Shown here: positions 6,433-13,533 of the stretch, piece by piece | How positions within the stretch are numbered: position 1 is the stretch's first letter | Layout of the letters: each line of letters begins with the position of its first letter | DNA from: CAZWCX01 sp964632945 | GTDB taxonomy: Bacteria > Planctomycetota > MHYJ01 > WSZJ01 > CAZWCX01 | Assembly: GCA_964632945.1 (NCBI GenBank) | Contig: CAZWCX010000159.1 | Location: forward strand, 1 to 13,827 | DNA length: 13,827 nucleotides | Direction of reading: 5' to 3' | Notes under the pieces: generated by a model | The model's database searches: none | Told to the model about the DNA's origin: nothing | What the model saw: only the letters and a program-made list of their open reading frames with translations | Position numbers and translations under genes: made by a program

Positions 6433-9400
6433 AGCCCGAGGCGGCGGCGACGGACCTCGAGCTGGCGGTCGCCTGCGGCCTGCTGACGACGGGACAGGCG
6501 ATCCGGGGCCGGGACGGCGCCGCGTCGATCGAAGACCTGATCCCCCCCGCGGCCGCGCGCTTCCTCGACTGGTTTCGCGAACTGCCCGAATCCGATCGCC
6601 GGGCTTGGCTGTCCGTCCGCCTGGCATCGCTCGGTCTCGTTCGGCGGCTGGTGGCCGCGGGGGAAGTGACGCTCTCCCAGGCCGCCGATGCCCTCCAGGA
6701 CCAGATCGAAGCGCGCGAACGGCCGTGCCGGCCGGTGGAAGCCTACCTCCTTCGGCGCGGATTCCTGGATGCCAACGCCGACTTGCCGACCTTCCCCGGG
6801 ACGACCTCCACCCCCTCGGCCGTCTCCCGGGAGTCGGACACCATCGTGGCCGCACCGGGCAGCGTCGACGATGCCCAGGCGGAGACCTGGAAGGGTCCGC
6901 CGCGGGACGGCAAGTCGCGATTGCCCGCCCCGGGCGAGGCGCCGAAACCCGAAGGTCGCCCGTTCGGGAAGTATGTCCTCATCGAAGAAGTCGGCCGGGG
7001 CGGGTGCGGGACGGTGTATCGCGCCTGGCAGAACGATCTCTGCCGGATCGTCGCCCTCAAGACGCTCTCCGCGTCCGAGAGCGGCGCGGTCGATCTCGCG
7101 CGATTCCAACAGGAAGCCCGCCTTGCCGCGCGCCTGCGCCACCCCCACATCGCCACGGTGTACGAGGTCGGCGAAGTCGAGGGCATCCACTACATCGCGA
7201 TGGAGTTCGTCGACGGCCCCACGTTCAAGGACGCCATCCTCCGCAAGGAGCTCGATCCGGACGCCGCGCTTCGCCGCGTGCGGGACGTGGCCCGGGCGCT
7301 GGCCTACGCCCACGGGGAGGGCGTGATCCATCGCGACATCAAGCCCGAGAACATCATGATCGCGCAGGACCGTTCGCCGCGCATCATGGATTTCGGTCTG
7401 GCCCGCCAGCTCACGGAACGGAATCAGATCACCATCAGCGGCACCATTCTCGGAACCCCGGCGTACATGTCCCCGGAGCAGGCGAACGGGGAAACGCACC
7501 ACCTGGACGGGCAGACCGACGTCTACTCCCTGGGGGCGGTCCTCTACTTTGCGCTGGTCGGGAAGCCGCCGTTCCTGGGGACGAGCCTGATCGAGACGAT
7601 GTACCAGGTGATCGAAAAAGATCCCCCGCCGCTGGGCCGGTTGCGTCCGGACCTGCCGTTCGAGGTGGTGGTCATCTGCGAGACCGCCATGGACAAGGAC
7701 CGGACCCGCCGCTACCCCGGCGCGGCCGCCCTCGCGGACGATCTGGATCGCCATCTCGCCGGGGATCCGATCCAGGCCCGGCCCGCGACCTGGACGCATC
7801 GCATGCGCAAGCGGGCGCGCAAGCATCGGGCGCTGGTTCGGGTGACGGCGGGCTGCGTGCTCGCGCTGGCGCTGGGAGGATGGGAGTATCATCGCCGCAC
7901 GGCGCGATTGTCCGCCGAGGCCGCGCTTCGCGAAGAGGAGACTCGCGCCCTGGAGCGAAAAGTCGCGGCCGAACGGGCGCGACGGGCGGAGGCGCAGCGA
8001 CTCCTGGATCAGGCGCGATTGCTGGGCGGAAAGGACGCGCTGGCGGTCCTCGACAAGGCGGTCGAGGCGGACGGGGAGTTCGTCGAGGCCCTATTCACCC
8101 GCGCAAGCCTCCGCCGGGCGATGGGAGACGGCCAGGGCGCGCTGGCCGACCTGGACGAATTGCTGCGGATCCAGCCGACCGATGCGCGCGCGGTCGTCGT
8201 GCGGGCGGGACTGCTCGACCAGGTGTTCGGCGAGCACGATCGCGCCCTGGCGGAATACGACCGGCTCGTCGAGATGGACGTGAAGAAGGAGGTCGCGCTG
8301 ACGGCCCGCGGGCGGGCTCGCCAGATCCGACGGGACCACGACGCGGCCATCGCCGACTTCACGGCGGCCCTGAAGGTCAATCCCCAATACGCCGATGCGC
8401 GCGTGAATCGAGGGGCCTCGTACGTGCAAATCGGGCGGCTGCGGGAGGCGCTGGATGACCTCCATACGGTCGCGCGGCAGGAACCGGACAACGCCATCCT
8501 GTACCACTGGCTGGGCGTGATCCACCACTCGACATCCGACTATCAGGAAGCTCTGCGCTACGCCGACCTCGCCGTGCAGCGCAATCCCATGTACGCCGAC
8601 GCCTGGCTGCAGCGCTCCCATTCCCTGTCGGAACTGGGACGGCTCCAGGAGGCGGAGGAATCTTGCCGCCGGGCGGCATCGCTGCGGCCCCGCGACGTCA
8701 CGGCCCTGGCGGTCCTCGGCTTCGTGCAGAAAGAGCGCGGCGACTTGCAGGCCGCCCGCGAAACGCTCGAGCGCGCACTCCAACTTGAACCGGCCAGCGC
8801 GGCCGTCCTGAACAACCTGGGCCTCGTCCACCAGGCGTTGCGGGACTACCCGAAGTCGCTCGAGTTTCTGGACCGGGCCCTCGAGTCGAATCCGAACGAC
8901 GCCATCGCCCTGCGCAACCGGGCCCGGTCGTACATCGACCTCGGCAAGTGGGACCAGGCGTTGGCGGATTGCGACCGCGCGTTGCAGATCAATCCGTACT
9001 ACCCGCAGGTCTGGCTCACGCGCGGGGACATCCTGTTCTGGCAACGGAAGCTGGTCTCGTCGATCCGCTCGCACGAGAAGTACCTGGAGATGGCCCCGAA
9101 CGACCGCTACTTTCGGGATGGGGAGTCGGGCATCCAGGGGGCGTTGGCGTTCATCCGCGCAGCCGGGAAGTCGTTCACGCCCGCCCGGGACCACGCGAAG
9201 GAGTCCGAAAACGCGCTGAAGGCGGGAGATTCGGAAAAGGCCCGGGAACACGCGGCGGCCGCGGCCAAGGCCAATCCGCTCCTCTGGTCGCCCCACCTGC
9301 TGACGGCCCGCGCGGCGGCGCGCGCCAGAGACACGGCCGCGGTTCGCGAGGCGCTGATCAAGGCCCGGGACGCGGGATTTCCGTTCCTTCCCGCATTCCT

Positions 9401-9464
9401 CCAGCACCCGGACCTCGATTCCGCCCGCGACGACCCCGCCGTGCGCACGCTCACGGGCGAATGA
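6429..9464 (+). CDS. Membrane-anchored Ser/Thr protein kinase with C-terminal TPR repeats
   Basis: Hanks-type kinase of 1,011 residues. An unassigned N-terminal region (~1-125; helices such as LTTGQAI, VTLSQAADALQDQ, AYLLRRGFLD) and a Pro-rich linker precede the kinase domain (~182-455). All key residues are visible: glycine loop GRGGCG (189-194), VALK Lys211, helix-C Glu229, HRDIKPEN (Asp303, Asn308), DFG Asp321 and GTPAYMSPE (342-350). Basic residues (HRMRKRARK) and one hydrophobic segment (~470-485) follow, then a charged coiled-coil-like stretch (~490-530) and about eleven TPR-like repeats (~530-900). The tail (FPFLPAFLQHPDLDSARDDPAV) resembles the DP..L..LR.DP end motif of many TPR proteins. 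With one membrane pass, the kinase should be cytoplasmic and the TPRs on the other side. The ATG overlaps the upstream stop by 4 bases, with GGGG 8 bases upstream, so the two genes are probably translationally coupled. Confidence 0.93.
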   Translation: MKPEAAATDLELAVACGLLTTGQAIRGRDGAASIEDLIPPAAARFLDWFRELPESDRRAWLSVRLASLGLVRRLVAAGEVTLSQAADALQDQIEARERPCRPVEAYLLRRGFLDANADLPTFPGTTSTPSAVSRESDTIVAAPGSVDDAQAETWKGPPRDGKSRLPAPGEAPKPEGRPFGKYVLIEEVGRGGCGTVYRAWQNDLCRIVALKTLSASESGAVDLARFQQEARLAARLRHPHIATVYEVGEVEGIHYIAMEFVDGPTFKDAILRKELDPDAALRRVRDVARALAYAHGEGVIHRDIKPENIMIAQDRSPRIMDFGLARQLTERNQITISGTILGTPAYMSPEQANGETHHLDGQTDVYSLGAVLYFALVGKPPFLGTSLIETMYQVIEKDPPPLGRLRPDLPFEVVVICETAMDKDRTRRYPGAAALADDLDRHLAGDPIQARPATWTHRMRKRARKHRALVRVTAGCVLALALGGWEYHRRTARLSAEAALREEETRALERKVAAERARRAEAQRLLDQARLLGGKDALAVLDKAVEADGEFVEALFTRASLRRAMGDGQGALADLDELLRIQPTDARAVVVRAGLLDQVFGEHDRALAEYDRLVEMDVKKEVALTARGRARQIRRDHDAAIADFTAALKVNPQYADARVNRGASYVQIGRLREALDDLHTVARQEPDNAILYHWLGVIHHSTSDYQEALRYADLAVQRNPMYADAWLQRSHSLSELGRLQEAEESCRRAASLRPRDVTALAVLGFVQKERGDLQAARETLERALQLEPASAAVLNNLGLVHQALRDYPKSLEFLDRALESNPNDAIALRNRARSYIDLGKWDQALADCDRALQINPYYPQVWLTRGDILFWQRKLVSSIRSHEKYLEMAPNDRYFRDGESGIQGALAFIRAAGKSFTPARDHAKESENALKAGDSEKAREHAAAAAKANPLLWSPHLLTARAAARARDTAAVREALIKARDAGFPFLPAFLQHPDLDSARDDPAVRTLTGE

Positions 9465-10308
9465 GCGACTCCCCCTTCCGCGCCCGCTCCACCAGCGCCG
9501 CCAGTTCCCGAATCGTCGCCGGACCGTGCCCCGCATAGTGGTTGTTGGCGTAGGTGAGCGCCAGCGGCACGCGCGCGAGCATCGCCTTGGTCAACTCCGC
9601 CCAGCGGATCAGACGCTCCGTCTGGTCGATGACGATGCGATCGAACGTCTTGGTCCGGGCGTCGACCGCCTTCCGGTCGCCGATGAGCCGGGAGTACACG
9701 AAGTCCGCGGTGACGAGGTCGTGCTTTTCGGCGAGATCCGCCGGGTGCGGCATGTAGGCGAGATCCACCAGCACGAGTCCCGCCCGGTGCTTCTTCAGGA
9801 CCTCCAGCAGGGGCGCGCCGATCCACGGACGGTTGCGCACCTCCACCGCGTAGCGGAATCCGGACGGAAGCCCCTGCAGGAAGGCGTCCAACCGGTTCAG
9901 AAACGGGTCGATCGAGGGAAACACCCCCTTGTTGAAGTACGGGAATTGCAGGACCAGCGGGCCGCACTTTTTGCCGAGCCGCCCCATCGCGGCCAGGAAT
10001 CGTTCCACGTCCTGCCCGACCGCCTCGGGAAGCAGCACCTTCTCCCCATCGGGCTTCTCCGCCTCCCCCCCATGCACGACGGTGCGCGGAAACTTGGCGG
10101 ACAGCAGAAAGCCGTCGGGGGTCTTGCGCGTCCATCCGTCGGTGAGCCGGGCGTCCGGGACGCGGTAGTACGTGACGTCCGCCTCGACGGTGCGGAACTG
10201 GGTCGCATAGTGGGCCAGATAGTCGCCGGGCTTGGTGCCTTTCGGATAGAACACTCCGTCCCAACTGGATTCCGACCAGCTGGACGTCCCGTAGAGGAAC
10301 TCACCCAT
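9451..10308 (-). CDS. DUF72 domain-containing protein (YecE-like)
   Basis: A 285-residue TIM-barrel-type protein of the DUF72/YecE family; biochemical function not established. Family signatures run through the sequence: YGTSSWSESSWDGVFYPKG at the N-terminus, FRTVEADVTYYRVP, TPDGFLLSAKFPR, LVLQFPYF, YAVEVRNRPW, and near the end LTYANNHYAGHGP. The length is normal and no key segment is missing. The frame stays open far upstream (to 10764), but ATG at 10308 is chosen because the DUF72 signature begins right there and a GAGGAAG ribosome site lies 5 bases upstream (CTTCCTC at 10314-10320 on the plus strand). The 3' end overlaps the kinase gene tail-to-tail by 14 bp, so there is no room for a terminator between them. 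It is divergent from the 10448 gene across a 139-bp gap. Confidence 0.92.
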   Translation of the reverse strand: MGEFLYGTSSWSESSWDGVFYPKGTKPGDYLAHYATQFRTVEADVTYYRVPDARLTDGWTRKTPDGFLLSAKFPRTVVHGGEAEKPDGEKVLLPEAVGQDVERFLAAMGRLGKKCGPLVLQFPYFNKGVFPSIDPFLNRLDAFLQGLPSGFRYAVEVRNRPWIGAPLLEVLKKHRAGLVLVDLAYMPHPADLAEKHDLVTADFVYSRLIGDRKAVDARTKTFDRIVIDQTERLIRWAELTKAMLARVPLALTYANNHYAGHGPATIRELAALVERARKGESLIRP

Positions 10309-10313
10309 CGCGG

Positions 10314-10320
10314 CTTCCTC
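10314..10320 (-). promoter_or_regulatory. Ribosome binding site deciding the DUF72 start
   Basis: GAGGAAG on the minus strand, 5 bases before ATG 10308. It is the reason the start is placed here rather than at one of the in-frame codons up to 10764, which would run through the divergent intergenic gap and into the neighbouring gene. Confidence 0.7.
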
Positions 10321-10434
10321 GATTCGGTTACGGGTGAATCTTACTCCGACCCGGACGGCGGCGCACCCGGAAATCGCTTGCAGGGGGCGTCCGGGGCGAG
10401 GATCATGGGGCCGGCCTTTTGCCGACGAGATTCC

Positions 10435-10442
10435 GGAGGAAG
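10435..10442 (+). promoter_or_regulatory. Ribosome binding site deciding the start of the 10448 gene
   Basis: GGAGGAAG lies 5 bases before ATG 10448. It supports this start over an upstream in-frame start at 10334, whose extra 38 residues read as low-complexity R/P/G-rich translation of the intergenic DNA. Confidence 0.7.
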
Positions 10443-10447
10443 TCGCG

Positions 10448-11041
10448 ATGACGACGAAGACGCGGACGCCACAGGACCTCGCCATGGTCCTTACGGCCAC
10501 CGACCTGACCGCCGAGACGGTATCCCGGGCGCTGGACGACATGGACCCGGCCGGACGGCTCGTATTTCTCGAATCGCTCGGGCGGGCGGAGATCGTCGCA
10601 CTGTTCCAGCGCCACGCCCGGCTTCCGTGCGCACCCGCGGACTTCCTCCCCACGGATGGGAAGCCGATGCAGATTTGCGAAGGGATCAATTCGCTGCCGA
10701 TGTTCCGGCGCTTCCAGAAGCGATTCGCTCCGGGGGCGGAGGGGAAGCCGCCGGTCGGATACAATCACCAAGCCATGGCCTGGCTGACCGGCCCCGGCTA
10801 CTTCGTCGTCACCCCCTCGAAGGAGAAGCCGGAGGAGGCTCTGCTGGACTACACGCAGGCGCCCGGAACCGCGCCCTCGGGGTGGCCGGAGTTCCGCCCC
10901 AATGACGGCGGCATCTCGGCGCTCGTCTACGGCGGGATGATCGACGTCATGCGCCGGGTCTCCCGGGACGTCTTCGTCGGAGAGGCGTGGAAGAAGGGCC
11001 GTCCGAGCGGGGACTACTTCGTCCTCCTTCGCACGGTCTGA
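10448..11041 (+). CDS. Uncharacterised 197-residue protein
   Basis: I do not recognise this family. The protein is soluble-looking, with no signal peptide or membrane helix. The N-terminal half is helical (TAETVSRALDDMDPAGRLVFLESL, in which hydrophobic residues recur every three to four positions), followed by PADFLPTDGKPM. The C-terminal half has compact, conserved-looking blocks: GYNHQAMAWLTGPGYFVV, EEALLDYTQAPG, ALVYGGMIDVMRRVSRDVFVG and GDYFVLLRTV. The mix of Gly, Tyr and Trp at turns suggests a small folded alpha/beta domain, possibly ligand-binding, but no catalytic motif is evident. It is divergent from the DUF72 gene and convergent with the VWA gene, so it is probably a single-gene transcript. 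The ATG at 10448 is supported by a strong ribosome site. It is very likely a real gene, because codon use and composition match its neighbours and the start signal is good; function is unknown. Confidence 0.8.
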   Translation: MTTKTRTPQDLAMVLTATDLTAETVSRALDDMDPAGRLVFLESLGRAEIVALFQRHARLPCAPADFLPTDGKPMQICEGINSLPMFRRFQKRFAPGAEGKPPVGYNHQAMAWLTGPGYFVVTPSKEKPEEALLDYTQAPGTAPSGWPEFRPNDGGISALVYGGMIDVMRRVSRDVFVGEAWKKGRPSGDYFVLLRTV

Positions 11042-11047
11042 AGCGCG

Positions 11048-11060
11048 CGGGCTTCGCCCG
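11048..11060. terminator. Short hairpin after the 10448 gene
   Basis: A 5-bp stem CGGGC / GCCCG with a TTC loop lies 7 bases past the stop codon of the 10448 gene. It has no T-run. It lies in the 90-base gap between two converging genes, where a terminator is expected, but the stem is short. Confidence 0.25.
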
Positions 11061-11096
11061 ACCCCCGGGGCGATACGGAGCCGGCGCGGATCCCGC

Positions 11097-11118
11097 CGCG
11101 GCAAGGCCGCGCGCGGCC
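11097..11118. terminator. GC-rich inverted repeats between converging genes
   Basis: Two overlapping symmetric elements occur here: a 6-bp stem CGCGGC / GCCGCG with a 3-base loop (11097-11111), and a perfect 14-base palindrome GGCCGCGCGCGGCC (11105-11118). They sit 13 bases past the VWA stop codon on the minus strand and between the 3' ends of two converging genes, so they could slow transcription from either side. There is no T-run on either strand. Confidence 0.3.
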
Positions 11119-11131
11119 ATACCCGGCCGGC

Positions 11132-12679
11132 TCAGCGCGCCACGTAGGTTCCGCCGTTCTGTTCGGCGAGCCGCTTCATCAGATCCCCGTCGTGGTCCCC
11201 CACCCCGATGGCATGGATGCGGATCCGGCGGTCCTGATTCCAGTCGCGGACGACGGCGAGGATCTTCTCTCGATCCAGCAGTTTGCCTACCGTGGGCTGC
11301 CCATCGGTGAGAAAGAAGATGGTGTCCGCGCCTTTGTCGTAGTTGTCCTCCTTCTTGCGCAGAAGGTGGAACGCGCGCTCGAGGGCGTCGTGGATGTTGG
11401 TCCCGCCGTCGGGCTCGAGTCCGTCGATGAACTTGCGGGCCTTGGTCTTGTTGGTCTCGGTGGCCGTCATGGAGGCGGCGGAGAGGACCTTCACCTCACC
11501 GCTGTAGAAGATGAGATTGAACACCGCGTCGGCCGGCAAGAGGTTGATGGCGCGGTGGATCTCGGCCCTCGCGACGTCGATCTTGCGATCTCCCTTCGGC
11601 GTCACGGCGTCCGGACCGGACTCCACGGTGGCGGGTTTGCCCGCCTTCTCCGCCATGCTGCCGGAGATGTCGAGCACGAAGACGATGTTCTTCGATTTGG
11701 TCTCGATGCCGAAAAACACGGTGGTTTTGCCGGGTTCTTCGCCGCGCGCGCTGCCGGCCTCGGTCTTTTTCTTTTCCAGACTGCCGGCTTCCCAGGCCGC
11801 GCCGTTCGTCTCCCACCAGCCCTTCCACGCCTTGGCGTCGCCGCCCAGGTCGACTCCGGTCAGCAGGTGGAGGGCGCGGGCGATGTCCTCCCGCATGCGG
11901 CCGGGTTCCTTCTGCAGGCGCTCGATCAGCGGCTTGACCGACGTCCGGTCGTCCTCCGCGCCGAGGGCCTCGGCGGCCGCCGCGCGGACCTGCCAGTGCT
12001 CGTCCTCCAGCGCGCCGACCAGGACGGCGTGGCTGCCGGGCGCGCGACGCATTCGGAGGGAATCGACGGCGGCGCTGCGCACGCGCGGGGACTTGTCCTG
12101 CGTCATCTTATGGAGGCAGGGCCCCGGGTCCACCCCGGCCGCGTCGACGGTCCCGAGCGCGGTCGCGACGGCGCCCCGCACCGATTCCTGCGAATCCGTG
12201 GAGGCGATCTTCACCAGCCACTCGACGGCCGGCGCGTTCTTCGTCTCCCCGAGGGCCCGGGCAATCTCGCGCGGATATTGCGACAGATCGAACACGCGAT
12301 CCGAGAGTTCGCGCATCTTCATCTCGGTCTTGGCCATCTGCTCGGCCTCGGCGGTGGAGACCATCCCTTTCTGATTGGCGACCATCTTGTTGAAGCGTTC
12401 GACGGAGGCCATGTACTCCTTCTGGAACGTCTCCTGCTCCTGTTCCGCCTTGCGCAAGACCGGGTCCTGATTGCCGAGCAGATCGACGAGGAGCTTGACC
12501 GACTCGAGGGAGTCGAACTTGCCCAGGCGCTTGACGGCGCGCAAGCGCGCCTCCGGATCGCCCGAGCCGATTTCGCGCAGGGACTCGGCGCGCGTCCGGC
12601 CCCAATCGGCCTCCTCCGCGCGCGCCGGCGCGCCGGCCAGGAGGAGAAACCCCGCCACCAGGACTGCTGCACGACGCAT
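11132..12679 (-). CDS. Exported HEAT-repeat / von Willebrand factor A protein
   Basis: A 515-residue protein with a clear signal peptide: MRR, a hydrophobic core (AAVLVAGFLLLAGA) and a probable cleavage after APARA (~21). It is therefore predicted to act outside the inner membrane. HEAT-like repeats at ~35-80 and ~140-285 (for example RVRSAAVDSL, VRAAAAEALGAEDD) are split by a charged, coiled-coil-like insert at ~75-135. A Lys/Glu linker leads to a VWA domain (~330-515) with a complete metal-binding MIDAS site: DISGS (Asp337, Ser339, Ser341), Thr427 in DGGTNIHD and Asp459 in LTDGQPT. Metal-dependent protein binding is expected; the ligand is unknown. ATG 12679 overlaps the upstream TGA by one base, with GGGGGAG 9 bases before it. 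It is the last gene of the STAS/anti-sigma operon. A Mg-chelatase-type VWA role is unlikely because the protein is exported. Confidence 0.9.
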   Translation of the reverse strand: MRRAAVLVAGFLLLAGAPARAEEADWGRTRAESLREIGSGDPEARLRAVKRLGKFDSLESVKLLVDLLGNQDPVLRKAEQEQETFQKEYMASVERFNKMVANQKGMVSTAEAEQMAKTEMKMRELSDRVFDLSQYPREIARALGETKNAPAVEWLVKIASTDSQESVRGAVATALGTVDAAGVDPGPCLHKMTQDKSPRVRSAAVDSLRMRRAPGSHAVLVGALEDEHWQVRAAAAEALGAEDDRTSVKPLIERLQKEPGRMREDIARALHLLTGVDLGGDAKAWKGWWETNGAAWEAGSLEKKKTEAGSARGEEPGKTTVFFGIETKSKNIVFVLDISGSMAEKAGKPATVESGPDAVTPKGDRKIDVARAEIHRAINLLPADAVFNLIFYSGEVKVLSAASMTATETNKTKARKFIDGLEPDGGTNIHDALERAFHLLRKKEDNYDKGADTIFFLTDGQPTVGKLLDREKILAVVRDWNQDRRIRIHAIGVGDHDGDLMKRLAEQNGGTYVAR

Positions 12680-13176
12680 CACGAGCGACTCCCCCTGTTC
12701 TTCAGCACCTTGGTCAGGATGACGACGTTGCCCTTGTCGTTGAACACCACCTGGTCCATGATCTTCTTCACCATGTGAAGGCCGAATCCCCCGGCTCGCT
12801 TGCCGCTGGCGGCGCGATCGGCGAGAAACGACCTCAAATCGCGGGTCGGGTCCGGGATCGCCTGGGGATCGAAGCCTTCCCCCTCGTCCTCGATTTTGAA
12901 CACGAGCTGATCGTCGAAGCGGCAGTAGCTGACCCGAATGGTCCGCCGTTCGTCCTTCCGGTTTCCCCACTCCCAGGCGTTGCGGCAGATCTCGCTGAGG
13001 GCATAGCGGAGTTCCTCGCGCTCCTCCTCCGGCAGGTCCTGCCCGCACGTTTCGGACACCATGGCATCGAGCTTGTCGAGAAACTCCTCCCGATTGGGGG
13101 CGGAGAGTTCGACCCAGCCCTCGCGGTGTCGAATGACTTCGATCTCTTCGGGCGGCAGGTCGTTCTCGCCGGTCAT
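12679..13176 (-). CDS. RsbW/SpoIIAB-like anti-sigma factor ATPase (HATPase_c)
   Basis: A 165-residue GHKL ATPase domain protein of the anti-sigma-factor/serine-kinase family. In partner switching such proteins bind either a sigma factor (or another target) or a STAS antagonist, which they inactivate by serine phosphorylation. Visible motifs: N-box LSEICRNAWEWGN (Asn66), G1 box DEGEGFDP (Asp97, Gly99, Gly101) and G2 box GGFGLHMVKKIMD (Gly130, Gly132). The G2 box is preceded by a flexible lid-like stretch (~103-128). The start is ATG 13176, which overlaps the STAS stop as ATGA, with GGAGG 4 bases upstream. The stop shares one base with the start of the VWA gene. There is no membrane or histidine-kinase dimerisation region, so this is not a two-component kinase. 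The target cannot be read from the sequence, because no sigma factor lies in the window. Confidence 0.93.
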   Translation of the reverse strand: MTGENDLPPEEIEVIRHREGWVELSAPNREEFLDKLDAMVSETCGQDLPEEEREELRYALSEICRNAWEWGNRKDERRTIRVSYCRFDDQLVFKIEDEGEGFDPQAIPDPTRDLRSFLADRAASGKRAGGFGLHMVKKIMDQVVFNDKGNVVILTKVLKNRGSRS

Positions 13177-13517
13177 CGCGCCTCCGCGAACTCCCGGACC
13201 GCCTGATCTTCCGTGCCGACGACTTCGAAAAGGGGCAGGATCTCCCCCAGTTCCAGGAGCTTGCGGACGACCTCGGACAGGTCGGCCAGCTTGAGCCGGC
13301 ACTCGCTGCCGATGCGCACCAGGGCGCCGATGGCCGAGCTGCTCATGTAGTTCACTTCGGCGAGATTGATGACCACCTTGCGGCCGGCGCCCGATTGCGT
13401 GGAGGCGAGGAAGCCCAGCAACTCTTCCGATACCTCGTGAAGAATGCGCCCCTTCAGCCGAATGACCAGCACATCCTGCACGGTTTCGTAGCGGATTTCC
13501 TGCCGAAGCGGCTTCAT
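13173..13517 (-). CDS. STAS-domain anti-anti-sigma factor (SpoIIAA/RsbV-like)
   Basis: A 114-residue single STAS domain and the presumed antagonist partner of the ATPase encoded immediately downstream. The fold is readable: strand VLVIRLKGRI, helix SEELLGFLAS, strand KVVINLAEV, then the conserved loop YMSSSAIGAL, where SpoIIAA has the phosphorylated DSSG motif, and a final EVVGTEDQAVREF helix. By alignment the phosphorylatable residue is Ser60. The preceding Asp of SpoIIAA is Ser here and the following Gly is Ala. These changes occur in other STAS proteins, but the exact site is less certain. ATG 13517 has GGGAG 9 bases upstream. The gene follows the preceding stop by 16 bases and overlaps the next gene by 4, so it is clearly within an operon. 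Confidence 0.93.
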   Translation of the reverse strand: MKPLRQEIRYETVQDVLVIRLKGRILHEVSEELLGFLASTQSGAGRKVVINLAEVNYMSSSAIGALVRIGSECRLKLADLSEVVRKLLELGEILPLFEVVGTEDQAVREFAEAR

Positions 13518-13533
13518 GGTCGTTGGCTCCCGC

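Noticed and set aside
2332..6855. A 1,507-codon open frame on the minus strand opposite the GGDEF/AAA/HEAT gene
   Set aside because: Its translation is low-complexity (R, P, G, H and Q rich) with no recognisable domain, while the plus strand shows clear motifs throughout. In GC-rich DNA the strand opposite a real gene often lacks stops, so length alone is not evidence.
6221..8458. A 745-codon plus-strand open frame overlapping the kinase gene
   Set aside because: Shadow frame of the HEAT and kinase coding regions; composition is Arg/Gly/Pro-rich and no domain is visible.
8091..9536. A 481-codon minus-strand open frame opposite the TPR region
   Set aside because: TPR periodicity on the plus strand is unmistakable, and the opposite frame has no motif.
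10378..10406. Possible promoter TTGCAG - 17 bases - GATCAT upstream of the 10448 gene
   Set aside because: Only three and four of six consensus bases match; this is expected by chance in a 139-base gap. No better candidate was found for either divergent gene.
11192..12778. A 528-codon plus-strand open frame opposite the VWA gene
   Set aside because: The minus-strand frame has a signal peptide, HEAT repeats and an intact MIDAS site; the plus-strand translation shows nothing comparable.
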